From Elusimicrobiota bacterium (GTDB lineage Bacteria; Elusimicrobiota; Elusimicrobia; UBA1565; UBA9628), in assembly GCA_003452935.1 (NCBI GenBank), contig DMMY01000001.1, positions 1 through 64,000 on the forward strand: 64,000 bases of DNA. Reading direction: 5' to 3'. This document shows positions 8,216 to 15,857 of the stretch, piece after piece. A program made the position numbers and the translations under genes. The notes under the pieces were generated by a model. It had not been told where the DNA came from, did not search any database, and saw only the letters and a program-made list of their open reading frames with translations. Position 1 is the first letter of the stretch; each line of letters opens with the position of its first letter.

Positions 8216-9073
8216 TCAACGTTTTTTCGCCAATTCCTGGGAGAAAAGCGCGTAGCGCTGCGGCGATCCGATGTCCGCCAAAAGCCCGGACTCATGGTAG
8301 CCGACCAGGGCTTCTCCCGCTTTGATAACGGCCGGAAACACATCCTTGACGAAGTCGCTGGGCAGGTTATCCGGAACAAAATGAAAAATGCCCCGTCGGA
8401 TTATCCAAAGAGGCGAGAGCGCAAATCCCGGCTGGTCCGCCGCCGCGCAGAGCGGAAAATCCACGATTCTTTGTCCCGGCCCCAGGGCCACCACTTCTCC
8501 AGCGCAACCGTGCAGTTCGGCGCAGCGCGCGGCCCGGCCCCGGCAGGAAACGCCGGGGGACGGCATCTTCCGGCCGCATCCATGCAGGGCCAAGGTGGCC
8601 AGGGCTTGATGGGTGCGGTGCAACGATATCATGCGGCTGCAATCCGTCCTCGGGTAGATGTCTCCAAAGAGCACTAAAATATCATCCGGCAGGGAAGCCG
8701 CGCCAAGGGACTTGATCAGGCCCGCCGTGCCGCGCGGAACATCCGCCACACAATAGCGCAATTTGATCCCCAGAGCCGAGCCGTCCCCGAAGCGCGCGCG
8801 GATCTGTTCCGGCTTGGAATCCAGGCAGAGGATGGCGGAATCAATCCCCGCGGTCTTGAGCCACTCCAACTGGTGCTCCAAAAGCGGCCGGCCGGCCACC
8901 GGCAAGAGCGCCTTGGGCAAATTTTCGCCATTGACGGGCTGGCATTCTCCATGCCCGCCGCTGACAATAACCGCCGCCAGATTTTCAACCACCGCGAAAT
9001 AACCGCACTTTAGAATGGCCGCATCCGCATTGTCCCGGTCCGCTTCGCGCGAGGCGGATTGCCGGAAAATCAC
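8216..9073 (-). CDS. Sugar-phosphate nucleotidyltransferase paralogue with degenerate signature
   Basis: The protein (285 residues from a GTG start) is clearly built like HddC/RmlA-type nucleotidyltransferases: LPKALLPVAGRPLLEH, a GDIYP metal motif and a final ADIGSPQRY segment. The N-terminal phosphate-binding signature is altered. Where the intact relative at 12856-13560 has GGRGVRMRP, this one has GGHGECQPV, so the conserved arginine is missing. It may have changed substrate, be regulatory, or be decaying. The first 26 residues are polar and may not be translated; the start is uncertain. A 67-base gap separates it from the downstream GT2. Confidence 0.7.
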   Translation of the reverse strand: MIFRQSASREADRDNADAAILKCGYFAVVENLAAVIVSGGHGECQPVNGENLPKALLPVAGRPLLEHQLEWLKTAGIDSAILCLDSKPEQIRARFGDGSALGIKLRYCVADVPRGTAGLIKSLGAASLPDDILVLFGDIYPRTDCSRMISLHRTHQALATLALHGCGRKMPSPGVSCRGRAARCAELHGCAGEVVALGPGQRIVDFPLCAAADQPGFALSPLWIIRRGIFHFVPDNLPSDFVKDVFPAVIKAGEALVGYHESGLLADIGSPQRYALFSQELAKKR

Positions 9074-9153
9074 TGCTCTGTCTAGATAATTTTATATGAA
9101 TTATTTTATCCTATTTGGGGCAAGCCAACAAGCCAAGAGACCCTCGCGGCTGA

Positions 9154-9182
9154 TTGCGCGCGTCTTCGCAAAGACTTAGAAT
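9154..9182 (+). promoter_or_regulatory. Promoter placing the mRNA start at the ATG
   Basis: TTGCGC (9154-9159), a 17-base spacer and TAGAAT (9177-9182) end only six bases before the ATG at 9189, and no Shine-Dalgarno sequence is present. The transcript would be leaderless or nearly so. The rest of 9074-9188 is an AT-rich divergent spacer. A weaker minus-strand element (TTGTTG, 17 bases, TAAAAT) may serve the nucleotidyltransferase on the other side. Confidence 0.5.
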
Positions 9183-9188
9183 TTCTCT

Positions 9189-10460
9189 ATGCGCAAGGCG
9201 TTTCTACGGCTGGTTTTTTCCACGCCGGAGCGGGTCTGGATCGCCGTCGCCCTCGGCCTGCGCCTGGCGTTCGCGCTTAAGGTAGGCGACCGGTTCCATC
9301 AGATCGACGAGGTGGGCTTCGACGCTCCCGCGTGGCTTCTGGCCACGACCGGGTCATTTCGCGTTGACGGCCAAACTCTGGTCGTCCCTCCCGTCCCCAA
9401 CGCCTTCTTCGCTTTTTTTTATTGGCTCTTTGGCCGGCACATGCTCTACCCGCGCCTGGCCCAGGCCGCGGTCTCTGCCGGCACCGCCTGGGTCTTAGGC
9501 CGCATGACCGGGACCCTCACCGGTTCCTGCCGGGCCGGACGATTGGCTCTGGTCACGGCCGCGGTCTACCCGTTCTTCATATATTATTCCGGGATGCTTT
9601 TGTCGGAATCACTCTATATCGCGGCGTCGACGCTCGGACTGTGGTGGCTCTGTCAGAGCCTCCAAGAACGCGGCGCTTGCCGATGGCGGGCTCCGGCTAG
9701 CGGCCTCGCCCTGGCTTTGGCGGCCCTCTGCCGGGCCGAAGGAGCTCCTATCGCGGCCCTTATCTGGCTCGGCGCCATGCTGCCCTGCCTCATGGGCCGC
9801 TGGCCTTGGCGGACCTGGTTAACGGCCGTCCTGATGTGGGTCATGCCCCTTCTGGCCTGGTCCGGGCGAAATCAAGCCGCGGTCGGCTCCTTTGCCCTCG
9901 ACAACCACGGCGGCATGGCCATGCTGCACGGGAACTTGCTCTTCGATCTCAATGAAATCGATACCGCCATGGCCCAGGCCGAGCTGGAACAAATTCCGTT
10001 CTACCGGGAAAGCCTCCACCTCTCGCCGCCCCTGCGCGACCGTATCTATATCCGGGAAAGCCTGCGCTTCATCCGCGCAAACCCGGGGAAAGTCCTCCGG
10101 CAATGGGCCGAAAAATTCGTCAATTTCTGGCGCTTCTATCCGCGTACGGACAAGGCCTACCATGAAACCCGTCACAGTCATCCCGGCGCGGGCCTGAGCC
10201 GGACGGCCCTCGTCATCATCAGCTTGGCTTTCGAGCCCGCCCTCATTCTGGGCGGGCTTTGGGGTTTCTGGGTGTTGCGCCGGCGGTGGAGCGAACTTTT
10301 TCCATGCGCCCTGTTCACTCTAGGAACCATGCTCATCCACGTCGTCAGCGTCAGCCAGATGCGCTATCGCCTGCCGGTCATGCCTGTCCTCATTCTGGGG
10401 GCAACCGCATGGACAGCCGCCCTGTTCAAGCAGGATTGCCGGCCCGAGGACCGCGCCTAG
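9189..10460 (+). CDS. GT-C (GT39-like) membrane glycosyltransferase
   Basis: The 423-residue protein has about nine hydrophobic helices. Its first periplasmic loop carries D40-E41 and FDAPAW, the usual position of acidic residues in dolichyl/undecaprenyl-phosphate-sugar transferases. A hydrophilic loop (about 255-315) lies before the last helices. It probably uses a lipid-linked sugar donor in the periplasm; the substrate is unknown. It starts a two-gene plus-strand unit in an otherwise minus-strand region, and its stop shares one base with the GTG of the next gene. Confidence 0.7.
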   Translation: MRKAFLRLVFSTPERVWIAVALGLRLAFALKVGDRFHQIDEVGFDAPAWLLATTGSFRVDGQTLVVPPVPNAFFAFFYWLFGRHMLYPRLAQAAVSAGTAWVLGRMTGTLTGSCRAGRLALVTAAVYPFFIYYSGMLLSESLYIAASTLGLWWLCQSLQERGACRWRAPASGLALALAALCRAEGAPIAALIWLGAMLPCLMGRWPWRTWLTAVLMWVMPLLAWSGRNQAAVGSFALDNHGGMAMLHGNLLFDLNEIDTAMAQAELEQIPFYRESLHLSPPLRDRIYIRESLRFIRANPGKVLRQWAEKFVNFWRFYPRTDKAYHETRHSHPGAGLSRTALVIISLAFEPALILGGLWGFWVLRRRWSELFPCALFTLGTMLIHVVSVSQMRYRLPVMPVLILGATAWTAALFKQDCRPEDRA

Positions 10461-11131
10461 TGCCTCCCCAGCCGCCAGCCTATTATCGCTACAGTTCATG
10501 GTCCGCCATCTCTTGGGTCTCATTGCGCGCCAGGCGCCAGGTCTTGCGCCGTTTCATGGAAACCCTCCAGCCCCGCCCTAGCGACGAAGTCATCGACGTC
10601 GGCGTTACCGGGGACAGCGGTCGCGCGGAATCCAATTTCTTCGAAGCGCTCTACCCTTTCCGGGAGCGGATAACCGCCACCAGCATCGAAGACGCCGGCG
10701 GGATATGCGCCATGTATCCGGGGGTGAAATTCGTTCCCTGGCAGGCCGGCCGCCGGCTGCCGTTCGGCGACCGCCGCTTCAACCTGGCATTTTCGAACGC
10801 GGTAGTCGAACATGTAGGGGCCACGGAAAGACAGCGCGCTTTCGTCCATGACGTCGTCCGAGTCAGCCAGCGCGGGCTCATCGCCACCCCGTATCGATAT
10901 TTCCCCATCGAATCGCACACGGTCCTTCCACTGGCGCACTGGCTGCCGCGCGCCTGGCATCGGCGCCTGCTGGGAAATCTGGGCTTCACCGAATTCGCCG
11001 AACCGGAACAATTGAACCTGCTCGATCGCGGCGAGCTTCTAGGCCTTTTTCCCCCGGAGGTCCGCGTAAGGATTTTTTCCGCCAGCATCCTGGGCTGGCC
11101 GTCTAACATCATGGCAGCCTACTGGCACTGA
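10460..11131 (+). CDS. Class I SAM-dependent methyltransferase
   Basis: The 223-residue protein has an N-terminal Y-Y-R-Y segment, motif I as EVIDVGVTG, an acidic loop after strand 2, and FSNAVVEHVG as the post-motif region of Methyltransf_11-type enzymes. The start is the GTG at 10460, whose first base is the last of the upstream TAG; the frame is open further upstream but only inside the previous gene. The glycine-rich loop is less canonical than usual (DVGVTGDSG). A close relative is encoded at 25584-26294. A glycan or lipid acceptor is inferred from context only. Confidence 0.75.
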   Translation: MPPQPPAYYRYSSWSAISWVSLRARRQVLRRFMETLQPRPSDEVIDVGVTGDSGRAESNFFEALYPFRERITATSIEDAGGICAMYPGVKFVPWQAGRRLPFGDRRFNLAFSNAVVEHVGATERQRAFVHDVVRVSQRGLIATPYRYFPIESHTVLPLAHWLPRAWHRRLLGNLGFTEFAEPEQLNLLDRGELLGLFPPEVRVRIFSASILGWPSNIMAAYWH

Positions 11132-11142
11132 ACTTACCTGGA

Positions 11143-11901
11143 TCAATCGCGGAAGCGATAGCGCAGAATCGCCACCAGGACCCGCCAGCCGTCGCGCCAA
11201 AAGCGTATCTTCTTGCCCTCGGCGCGGCTGCGGGCCTTATAGAAAACGGGGACCTCAAGGAACCGGAGTCCTCGCTTGGCGAGTTTCGCCGAAATCTCCC
11301 AGTCATAGTCAAACCCGTCGCTGCGCAAGGTCAGGGACCTGATGTCCGCGGCGCGGAAAACCTTGAACATAGTCGCCCCATCGGTAAGCCGCGTGCCATA
11401 AAGCCAATTGAACAGTTCCGTATAGCAGAGCCCCCCCCAATTGACCAGCAACCCGTAATAACGCTCCCAGATGCCTTGAAACTGGCGGTATTGCCAGCGC
11501 TGCCTATGCCTCATGGCGCGAGAACCGAACACGACGTCGGCATTGCCGGCGCGCAGGGGGAGCAAGAGCTCCGCCGTGTCCGCCGGGTCATATTCGAGGT
11601 CGCCATCCTGGACGAGAAGATAGTTTCCCGTCGCCAAAGCCAAACCGGCGCGCACCGCCGCGCCCTTGCCGCGGGGCCGATCCTCATAGACGATCTTGAC
11701 TCCGGCGCGGCCCTCATAGCGCCGAACCAAGTCCCGAGTCCCATCCGTGGAATTGCCTTCCACGATGATGACCTCCTTCTCCAAGCCCCCCAGGTCCACG
11801 GCCAGAACCCGATCCAGGAGAGTGGCGAGCGTCGAGCTCTCATTATAAGCGGGCACAATGATGGAAAGCCTGGCCGGCTGACCCGACTCATTTACTGACA
11901 T
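11143..11901 (-). CDS. GT2 glycosyltransferase, DPM1/polyprenyl-phosphate type
   Basis: This 252-residue GT-A enzyme starts with LSIIVPAYNES (12-22). The usual VDDGS is replaced by VEGNS (48-52), a variant I have seen in polyprenyl-phosphate glycosyltransferases. The metal motif region is QDGDLEYD (98-105). No membrane helices are evident. It is the last gene of the heptose block and overlaps the kinase gene by 14 bases, so it may use or attach the heptose; that link is inference. It ends 11 bases from the convergent methyltransferase gene, with no terminator visible between them. Confidence 0.82.
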   Translation of the reverse strand: MSVNESGQPARLSIIVPAYNESSTLATLLDRVLAVDLGGLEKEVIIVEGNSTDGTRDLVRRYEGRAGVKIVYEDRPRGKGAAVRAGLALATGNYLLVQDGDLEYDPADTAELLLPLRAGNADVVFGSRAMRHRQRWQYRQFQGIWERYYGLLVNWGGLCYTELFNWLYGTRLTDGATMFKVFRAADIRSLTLRSDGFDYDWEISAKLAKRGLRFLEVPVFYKARSRAEGKKIRFWRDGWRVLVAILRYRFRD

Positions 11902-12859
11902 AAATTATCTTGGAGCCCTCCGGCTCCAACTGGAAAGAAATCTCCCGCCAAGCGGGCAAGGCGCGCAAAATCGACTTTCGCTTGGCGGGCGGACAGAACA
12001 AAAGAAGAAACCCTCCCCCGCCCGCCCCCAAAATTTTCCCGCCCGCGGCGCCGCGCTTTCTGGCCAGCTCATAGGCATGGTCGATGGCCGCGTTCGATAT
12101 GCCCGCGGCCAAGCCGCGCTTCATGACCCATCCCTCATGGAGAATTTCTCCCAGTGAGTCCACCCGCCCGCGCTGCAGTTCCTGCCGGGCCGACTCGGCC
12201 AAATCCCGCATGCGCCTCAAGACGGCCTCGTTGCTGCGAAATTCGGCCCTAGCCCGGCGCAGAAGCGGCCCCGCCTTGCGCGTCACCCCTGAATAAAGGA
12301 GCACGACGCGCTGGGAAAGCCGCGCCCAGACCGAAGCCGGGCAGATGAGCGGGTCGACCCGGACGGCTTCGTCCGGTAAAAACTCAAAAAACTTGAAGCC
12401 CCCGTAGGCCGCGATGTATTGGTCCTGCTTGCCGATGGGTTCCTTCAGACGATCGATCTCTATCTCGCAAGCCTCGCGCGCGAGCTGCTCCGCCGTGCAG
12501 AACTCGCCCTGATAGGCGTGCAGGGCGTGCAGGACGCCCACCGTGAAGCTCGACGACGAGCCCAGGCCGGTCCCGCCGGGGACGTCGGCCATGGAGGTGA
12601 TCTCGATTCCCCCGGAGATGCCCGCCTTGCGCAGACATTCGCGCAGAATGGGGTGCCGGATATTCTCGACGCCGGAAACCAGCTCGGTGCGGCGGTACTT
12701 GAGGATGATGTTGTCGTCAAAATAGCGGTTGACCGTGATGTACATGTACTTATCGATGGCCGTGGACACCACGGCGCCCGGCTGCCGGCGATAGAACGCG
12801 CTCAAATCCGTGCCGCCACCGGCCAAGCTTATCCGAAATGGCGTACGCGAAATGATCAT
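11888..12859 (-). CDS. hddA: D-glycero-alpha-D-manno-heptose 7-phosphate kinase (GHMP family)
   Basis: This GHMP kinase of 323 residues has RTPFRISLAGGGTD at 5-18, the glycine/serine ATP loop PGGTGLGSSSS at 94-104 and a C-terminal GAGGGG motif. This is the pattern of HddA, which phosphorylates heptose 7-phosphate at C1 in the alpha configuration. The ATG at 12859 overlaps the hddC stop as ATGA. With gmhA, gmhB and hddC directly upstream it completes a GDP-heptose route. Fucokinase-like kinases share these motifs, but the neighbours argue for heptose. Confidence 0.85.
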   Translation of the reverse strand: MIISRTPFRISLAGGGTDLSAFYRRQPGAVVSTAIDKYMYITVNRYFDDNIILKYRRTELVSGVENIRHPILRECLRKAGISGGIEITSMADVPGGTGLGSSSSFTVGVLHALHAYQGEFCTAEQLAREACEIEIDRLKEPIGKQDQYIAAYGGFKFFEFLPDEAVRVDPLICPASVWARLSQRVVLLYSGVTRKAGPLLRRARAEFRSNEAVLRRMRDLAESARQELQRGRVDSLGEILHEGWVMKRGLAAGISNAAIDHAYELARKRGAAGGKILGAGGGGFLLLFCPPAKRKSILRALPAWREISFQLEPEGSKIIYVSK

Positions 12860-13560
12860 GTCTGCGCTCCTCTGGAACGTTTCAAAAAAGCTTCCATGCG
12901 CTCCGGGGTTCCCAAGTCCGCGACGAGTTCGCTGGTCACAAACCCCGTGAGCCGTTCGCCTCGGGCCAGAGCCAAAGGAAAGATGTCTCGCCCGAAATCG
13001 CTGGCCCGATCCCGCGGGACGAGCGACATAAGGCGCCCCGTCACCACCCAGACCGCGGCGCAGGCCAAAGTCCCGCAAGCCTCGCCGGGCGCCGCCCGGC
13101 AGAATCCGGTGATGCGCTCGCCCTCCATTCGTACGAGGTCGGAGTCATGCGGGTGATCCGTGTCAGCCAAGACCAAGGTCGCCGCCCCGCCGCTTCGCCG
13201 ATGGCAAGCCAGAAGCTCCGGCAAGGAGAAATCCGCGTAGATATCGCCGTAGACGACCAGGGCATCCCCGGTCACCAGGGGCCATATATCCCTGACGCAG
13301 CCCGCCGTCCCCCGCGGAGATTGTTCCACGTGATAGTCCACGCGCAAACCCCAGCGGCTTCCGTCGCCGAAATGCTCCGCGATGCAGTCGGCCTTGTACC
13401 CCAGGCACATGACGACATGGCGGATGCCGGATTTTCCGAGCCAATTGATTTGGTGCTCCAAGAGGGGCTTGCCCGCGATCGGAATCATGACCTTGGGGAT
13501 GCGGTCGCTCCAGGGGCGCATACGCACGCCCCGTCCGCCGGCGACTATGACGGCCTGCAT
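12856..13560 (-). CDS. hddC: D-glycero-alpha-D-manno-heptose 1-phosphate guanylyltransferase
   Basis: This 234-residue nucleotidyltransferase has an intact signature GGRGVRMRP (8-16), IPKVMIPIAGKPLLEH and a GDIYAD metal motif, ending in ADLGTPERM. The start MQAVIVAGG at 13560 is the normal start of the Rossmann-like fold; 114 upstream in-frame bases are poor in protein character. Placed between gmhB and hddA, it should make the GDP-activated heptose. Mannose-1-phosphate guanylyltransferase is the main alternative. A decayed relative lies at 8216-9073. Confidence 0.82.
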   Translation of the reverse strand: MQAVIVAGGRGVRMRPWSDRIPKVMIPIAGKPLLEHQINWLGKSGIRHVVMCLGYKADCIAEHFGDGSRWGLRVDYHVEQSPRGTAGCVRDIWPLVTGDALVVYGDIYADFSLPELLACHRRSGGAATLVLADTDHPHDSDLVRMEGERITGFCRAAPGEACGTLACAAVWVVTGRLMSLVPRDRASDFGRDIFPLALARGERLTGFVTSELVADLGTPERMEAFLKRSRGAQT

Positions 13561-13594
13561 ATCCTCGGGGGCCAAGCCGAGGCAGTATAGCAAA

Positions 13595-14122
13595 TCAGGT
13601 CTTGGAGATAATCCAGGCCGCGGCCGCGGCCAGGTCCGGGCACACCTTATGCGGCCGGGCGCGATAGACGCCATCGCGCCCGCCCTTGCCGGTGCGCACC
13701 AGGATCGCCGTGCAGCCGGCGCGGCGCGCCGTCAGGATATCGGTGGTGGAATCGCCCACGAAATAATCGCGCTTAAGCCGCAGACCGAATCGGCGCTGCG
13801 CCCTCCGGAGCATTCCGAGAGCCGGCTTGCGGCAGGAACAGCGGCGGCCGCCGGCCGACACGGGCGCGTGCGGGCAAAAATAGAGGCCGTCAAGCCTGGC
13901 GCCGCGCGCGGCCAAGCGCCGGCGCAAGAAGCGATGGATATCGGCCAAAACGGCGCGCGTCAGATAGCCGCGTCCCACCCCGGACTGATTGGTCACCACC
14001 ACGACTTTAAAGCCGGCGCGGCGCAGCCGGACGATGGCGCGAGCCGCGCCCGGGATCAGCCGCACTTGCTCCGGACGACGGAGATAATCCACTTCCTCGA
14101 TGATGACGCCGTCGCGGTCCAA
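13595..14122 (-). CDS. gmhB: D-glycero-D-manno-heptose 1,7-bisphosphate 7-phosphatase GmhB
   Basis: This HAD phosphatase has DRDGV as motif I, TNQSGVGRG as motif II, the zinc-loop pattern CPHAP ... CSCRKP, and GDSTTD as the last acidic motif, as in GmhB. The first usual start codon in frame is the TTG at 14122, but it leaves only one residue before the nucleophile Asp and removes the first beta strand (VRAVFL). The frame stays open to a CTG at 14176 that overlaps the gmhA stop as CTGA. The real product is therefore probably about 193 residues. It removes the 7-phosphate from the bisphosphate made by HddA. Confidence 0.85.
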   Translation of the reverse strand: MDRDGVIIEEVDYLRRPEQVRLIPGAARAIVRLRRAGFKVVVVTNQSGVGRGYLTRAVLADIHRFLRRRLAARGARLDGLYFCPHAPVSAGGRRCSCRKPALGMLRRAQRRFGLRLKRDYFVGDSTTDILTARRAGCTAILVRTGKGGRDGVYRARPHKVCPDLAAAAAWIISKT

Positions 14123-14172
14123 AAAAACCGCGCGGACCTTAGCGGCCGCCGGAGCGCCAAGATTCGATCTTT

Positions 14173-14802
14173 TCAGTTTTTTCTTTGCCTGAGGAAAAAG
14201 GTAAGGACGTGGCTGACGGCCAAATGCAGGTCCTCGACCACGCCGTACTCCTGCGAGGGCACCACCACCGCGACGTCCACCAAGGCCTTGAGTTTTCCCC
14301 CGTCGAAGCCCAAAAGCGCCGCCGTCCGCGCGCCCCGGGCTCGGGCCATCCGCGCGGCGGCGATCAGATTGGGGGAGTTGCCGCTGCCGCTGATGAGGAG
14401 CACAACGTCTCTCGGAATGAGAAGGTTTTCAAGTTGCTTGACAAAAATATCGTCGAACGTGTGGTCATTGCTCATGGCCGTGATAAAGGCCGCATTCTCC
14501 GACAACGAGATGCACTTGAGCGCGCGCCTCCCCTTGGGGGCCGCGGTCTTGGAAAAATCCACCGCGATGCTGGCCGCCGTGGCGGCGGAGCCGCCGTTGC
14601 CCATCACGAACACATGCCGGCCCTCGCGTTCGGCCGCCAACAGCAGCCGAGACAATCGTTCCACGGCGGCCAAATCCAACATCTCCCACTGCTCGATCTC
14701 CCGGCCGCGATACCATCGCGCGAAATCCCGCAGGCCCAGCCCCCCGGGACCGGTCTTGCGGAAATGTCCCGGCAGCGTCCCCTTGACGTTTTTTGGCGCC
14801 AT
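14173..14802 (-). CDS. gmhA: Sedoheptulose 7-phosphate isomerase GmhA (SIS domain)
   Basis: This SIS-domain protein of 209 residues has the sugar-phosphate loop GNGGSAA (68-74), SENAAFITAMSNDH and SGSGNSPN (138-145). It converts sedoheptulose 7-phosphate to D-glycero-D-manno-heptose 7-phosphate, the first step of the pathway continued by the next three genes. I chose the ATG at 14802. The gene diverges from a GT2 gene with only 36 bases between the start codons. It is slightly longer than typical GmhA at the N-terminus. Confidence 0.85.
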   Translation of the reverse strand: MAPKNVKGTLPGHFRKTGPGGLGLRDFARWYRGREIEQWEMLDLAAVERLSRLLLAAEREGRHVFVMGNGGSAATAASIAVDFSKTAAPKGRRALKCISLSENAAFITAMSNDHTFDDIFVKQLENLLIPRDVVLLISGSGNSPNLIAAARMARARGARTAALLGFDGGKLKALVDVAVVVPSQEYGVVEDLHLAVSHVLTFFLRQRKN

Positions 14803-14824
14803 GCGGAAAGAATAGCAAAAATTG

Positions 14825-14830
14825 TAAAAT
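14825..14830 (+). promoter_or_regulatory. -10-like element close to the GT2 start
   Basis: TAAAAT ends eight bases before the ATG at 14839 inside a 36-base divergent spacer, with no ribosome binding site. A convincing -35 is not visible, so this is weaker than the similar arrangements at 9189, 45176 and 52542. Confidence 0.3.
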
Positions 14831-14838
14831 GGCAGCGT

Positions 14839-15852
14839 ATGGCGCCGCTTTTTTCCATCATCCTTCCAACCTACAACCGCGCGCACATGCTGCCCGGAGC
14901 CCTCTACACCGTCAAGAACCAGACTTTCTCCGATTACGAAGTCCTCATCGTGGACGATGGCTCCACCGACGCCACCGCGCGGATCATCCAAGAATACCTG
15001 AAGGATGCCCGTTTCAAATATCACCGCCTGGAAAAAAATATCGGCAACATGTACTGCCGCAACTTGGCCCTGCGGATGGCCGCGGGCGAGTGGATAACCA
15101 ACATTGACTCGGATGATTTCTGGACCTTGGACCGCCTGGAAAAGTTCGCCGGATATTTCAAAAGCCGCCCGCGAGCCGGGTTTGTCTTCTCCAACGGCTA
15201 TCTGCATCGCTTCGGCCGCATCATCGCCATGGCATTCGACCCCTCCCGGCCCATAGTCGAGGGCAGAGTCCCGGGCCATTATGCCGTAGGCGAGGAGTAT
15301 CTGCCCTACCTGACCACCAACCTCGCCATCCCCCGGTCCCTTTACGAAAAATACGGGCATTACCGAAAGGACATGGTCATTCTCGACAACGAGCTCTACG
15401 CGCGCATGCTGGCCGACGGCGTCGAAGTCGGAGTCATCCGCGAACCCCTGGCCGTCCGCCGCATCCACGAAGGCCAAGTGACGCATCACTGGATCGAGGA
15501 ATACCCGGAAGCAATCGAAGCCCTCAAAGCAGGCAACACCCCCGCGGAGGTATTTGAAAAAGAGAAAACCAAGCTGGTTTTCGAAGTCGCCAATTACCTT
15601 TTGCGCGCCCAACAACCTCTCAAGGCGCGCGAGTTCCTGCTCGCGCAACTCGGCAACGCGGCCCGCTCCTCCCGTCTTTTCAAACTCACCTTCCTGCCCG
15701 CCTGGACCCTGGCCTGGGCCAAAGGACTGCGCAAGGCTTATCTCATCGCGCGCCATAATCCCGCATGGGCGTCGCCCGAGACGCGCAAAATCTACGGCCT
15801 CATAAACCCATTGATCGCGCGGGAACAAAGCCTTGCCGCCCGCAAAACCTGA
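14839..15852 (+). CDS. GT2 glycosyltransferase
   Basis: The 337-residue GT-A protein has FSIILPTYNRA (5-15), VDDGSTD (38-44) and the metal motif IDSDD (89-93). The C-terminal third is helical, with an FLPAWTLAWAKGL segment that may touch the membrane but is not a clear transmembrane helix. It is a monocistronic plus-strand gene between two minus-strand blocks, and it converges with the polymerase/ligase gene, the stops lying five bases apart. It probably adds one sugar to a cell-surface glycan; donor and acceptor are unknown. Confidence 0.85.
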   Translation: MAPLFSIILPTYNRAHMLPGALYTVKNQTFSDYEVLIVDDGSTDATARIIQEYLKDARFKYHRLEKNIGNMYCRNLALRMAAGEWITNIDSDDFWTLDRLEKFAGYFKSRPRAGFVFSNGYLHRFGRIIAMAFDPSRPIVEGRVPGHYAVGEEYLPYLTTNLAIPRSLYEKYGHYRKDMVILDNELYARMLADGVEVGVIREPLAVRRIHEGQVTHHWIEEYPEAIEALKAGNTPAEVFEKEKTKLVFEVANYLLRAQQPLKAREFLLAQLGNAARSSRLFKLTFLPAWTLAWAKGLRKAYLIARHNPAWASPETRKIYGLINPLIAREQSLAARKT

Positions 15853-15857
15853 ACGCC

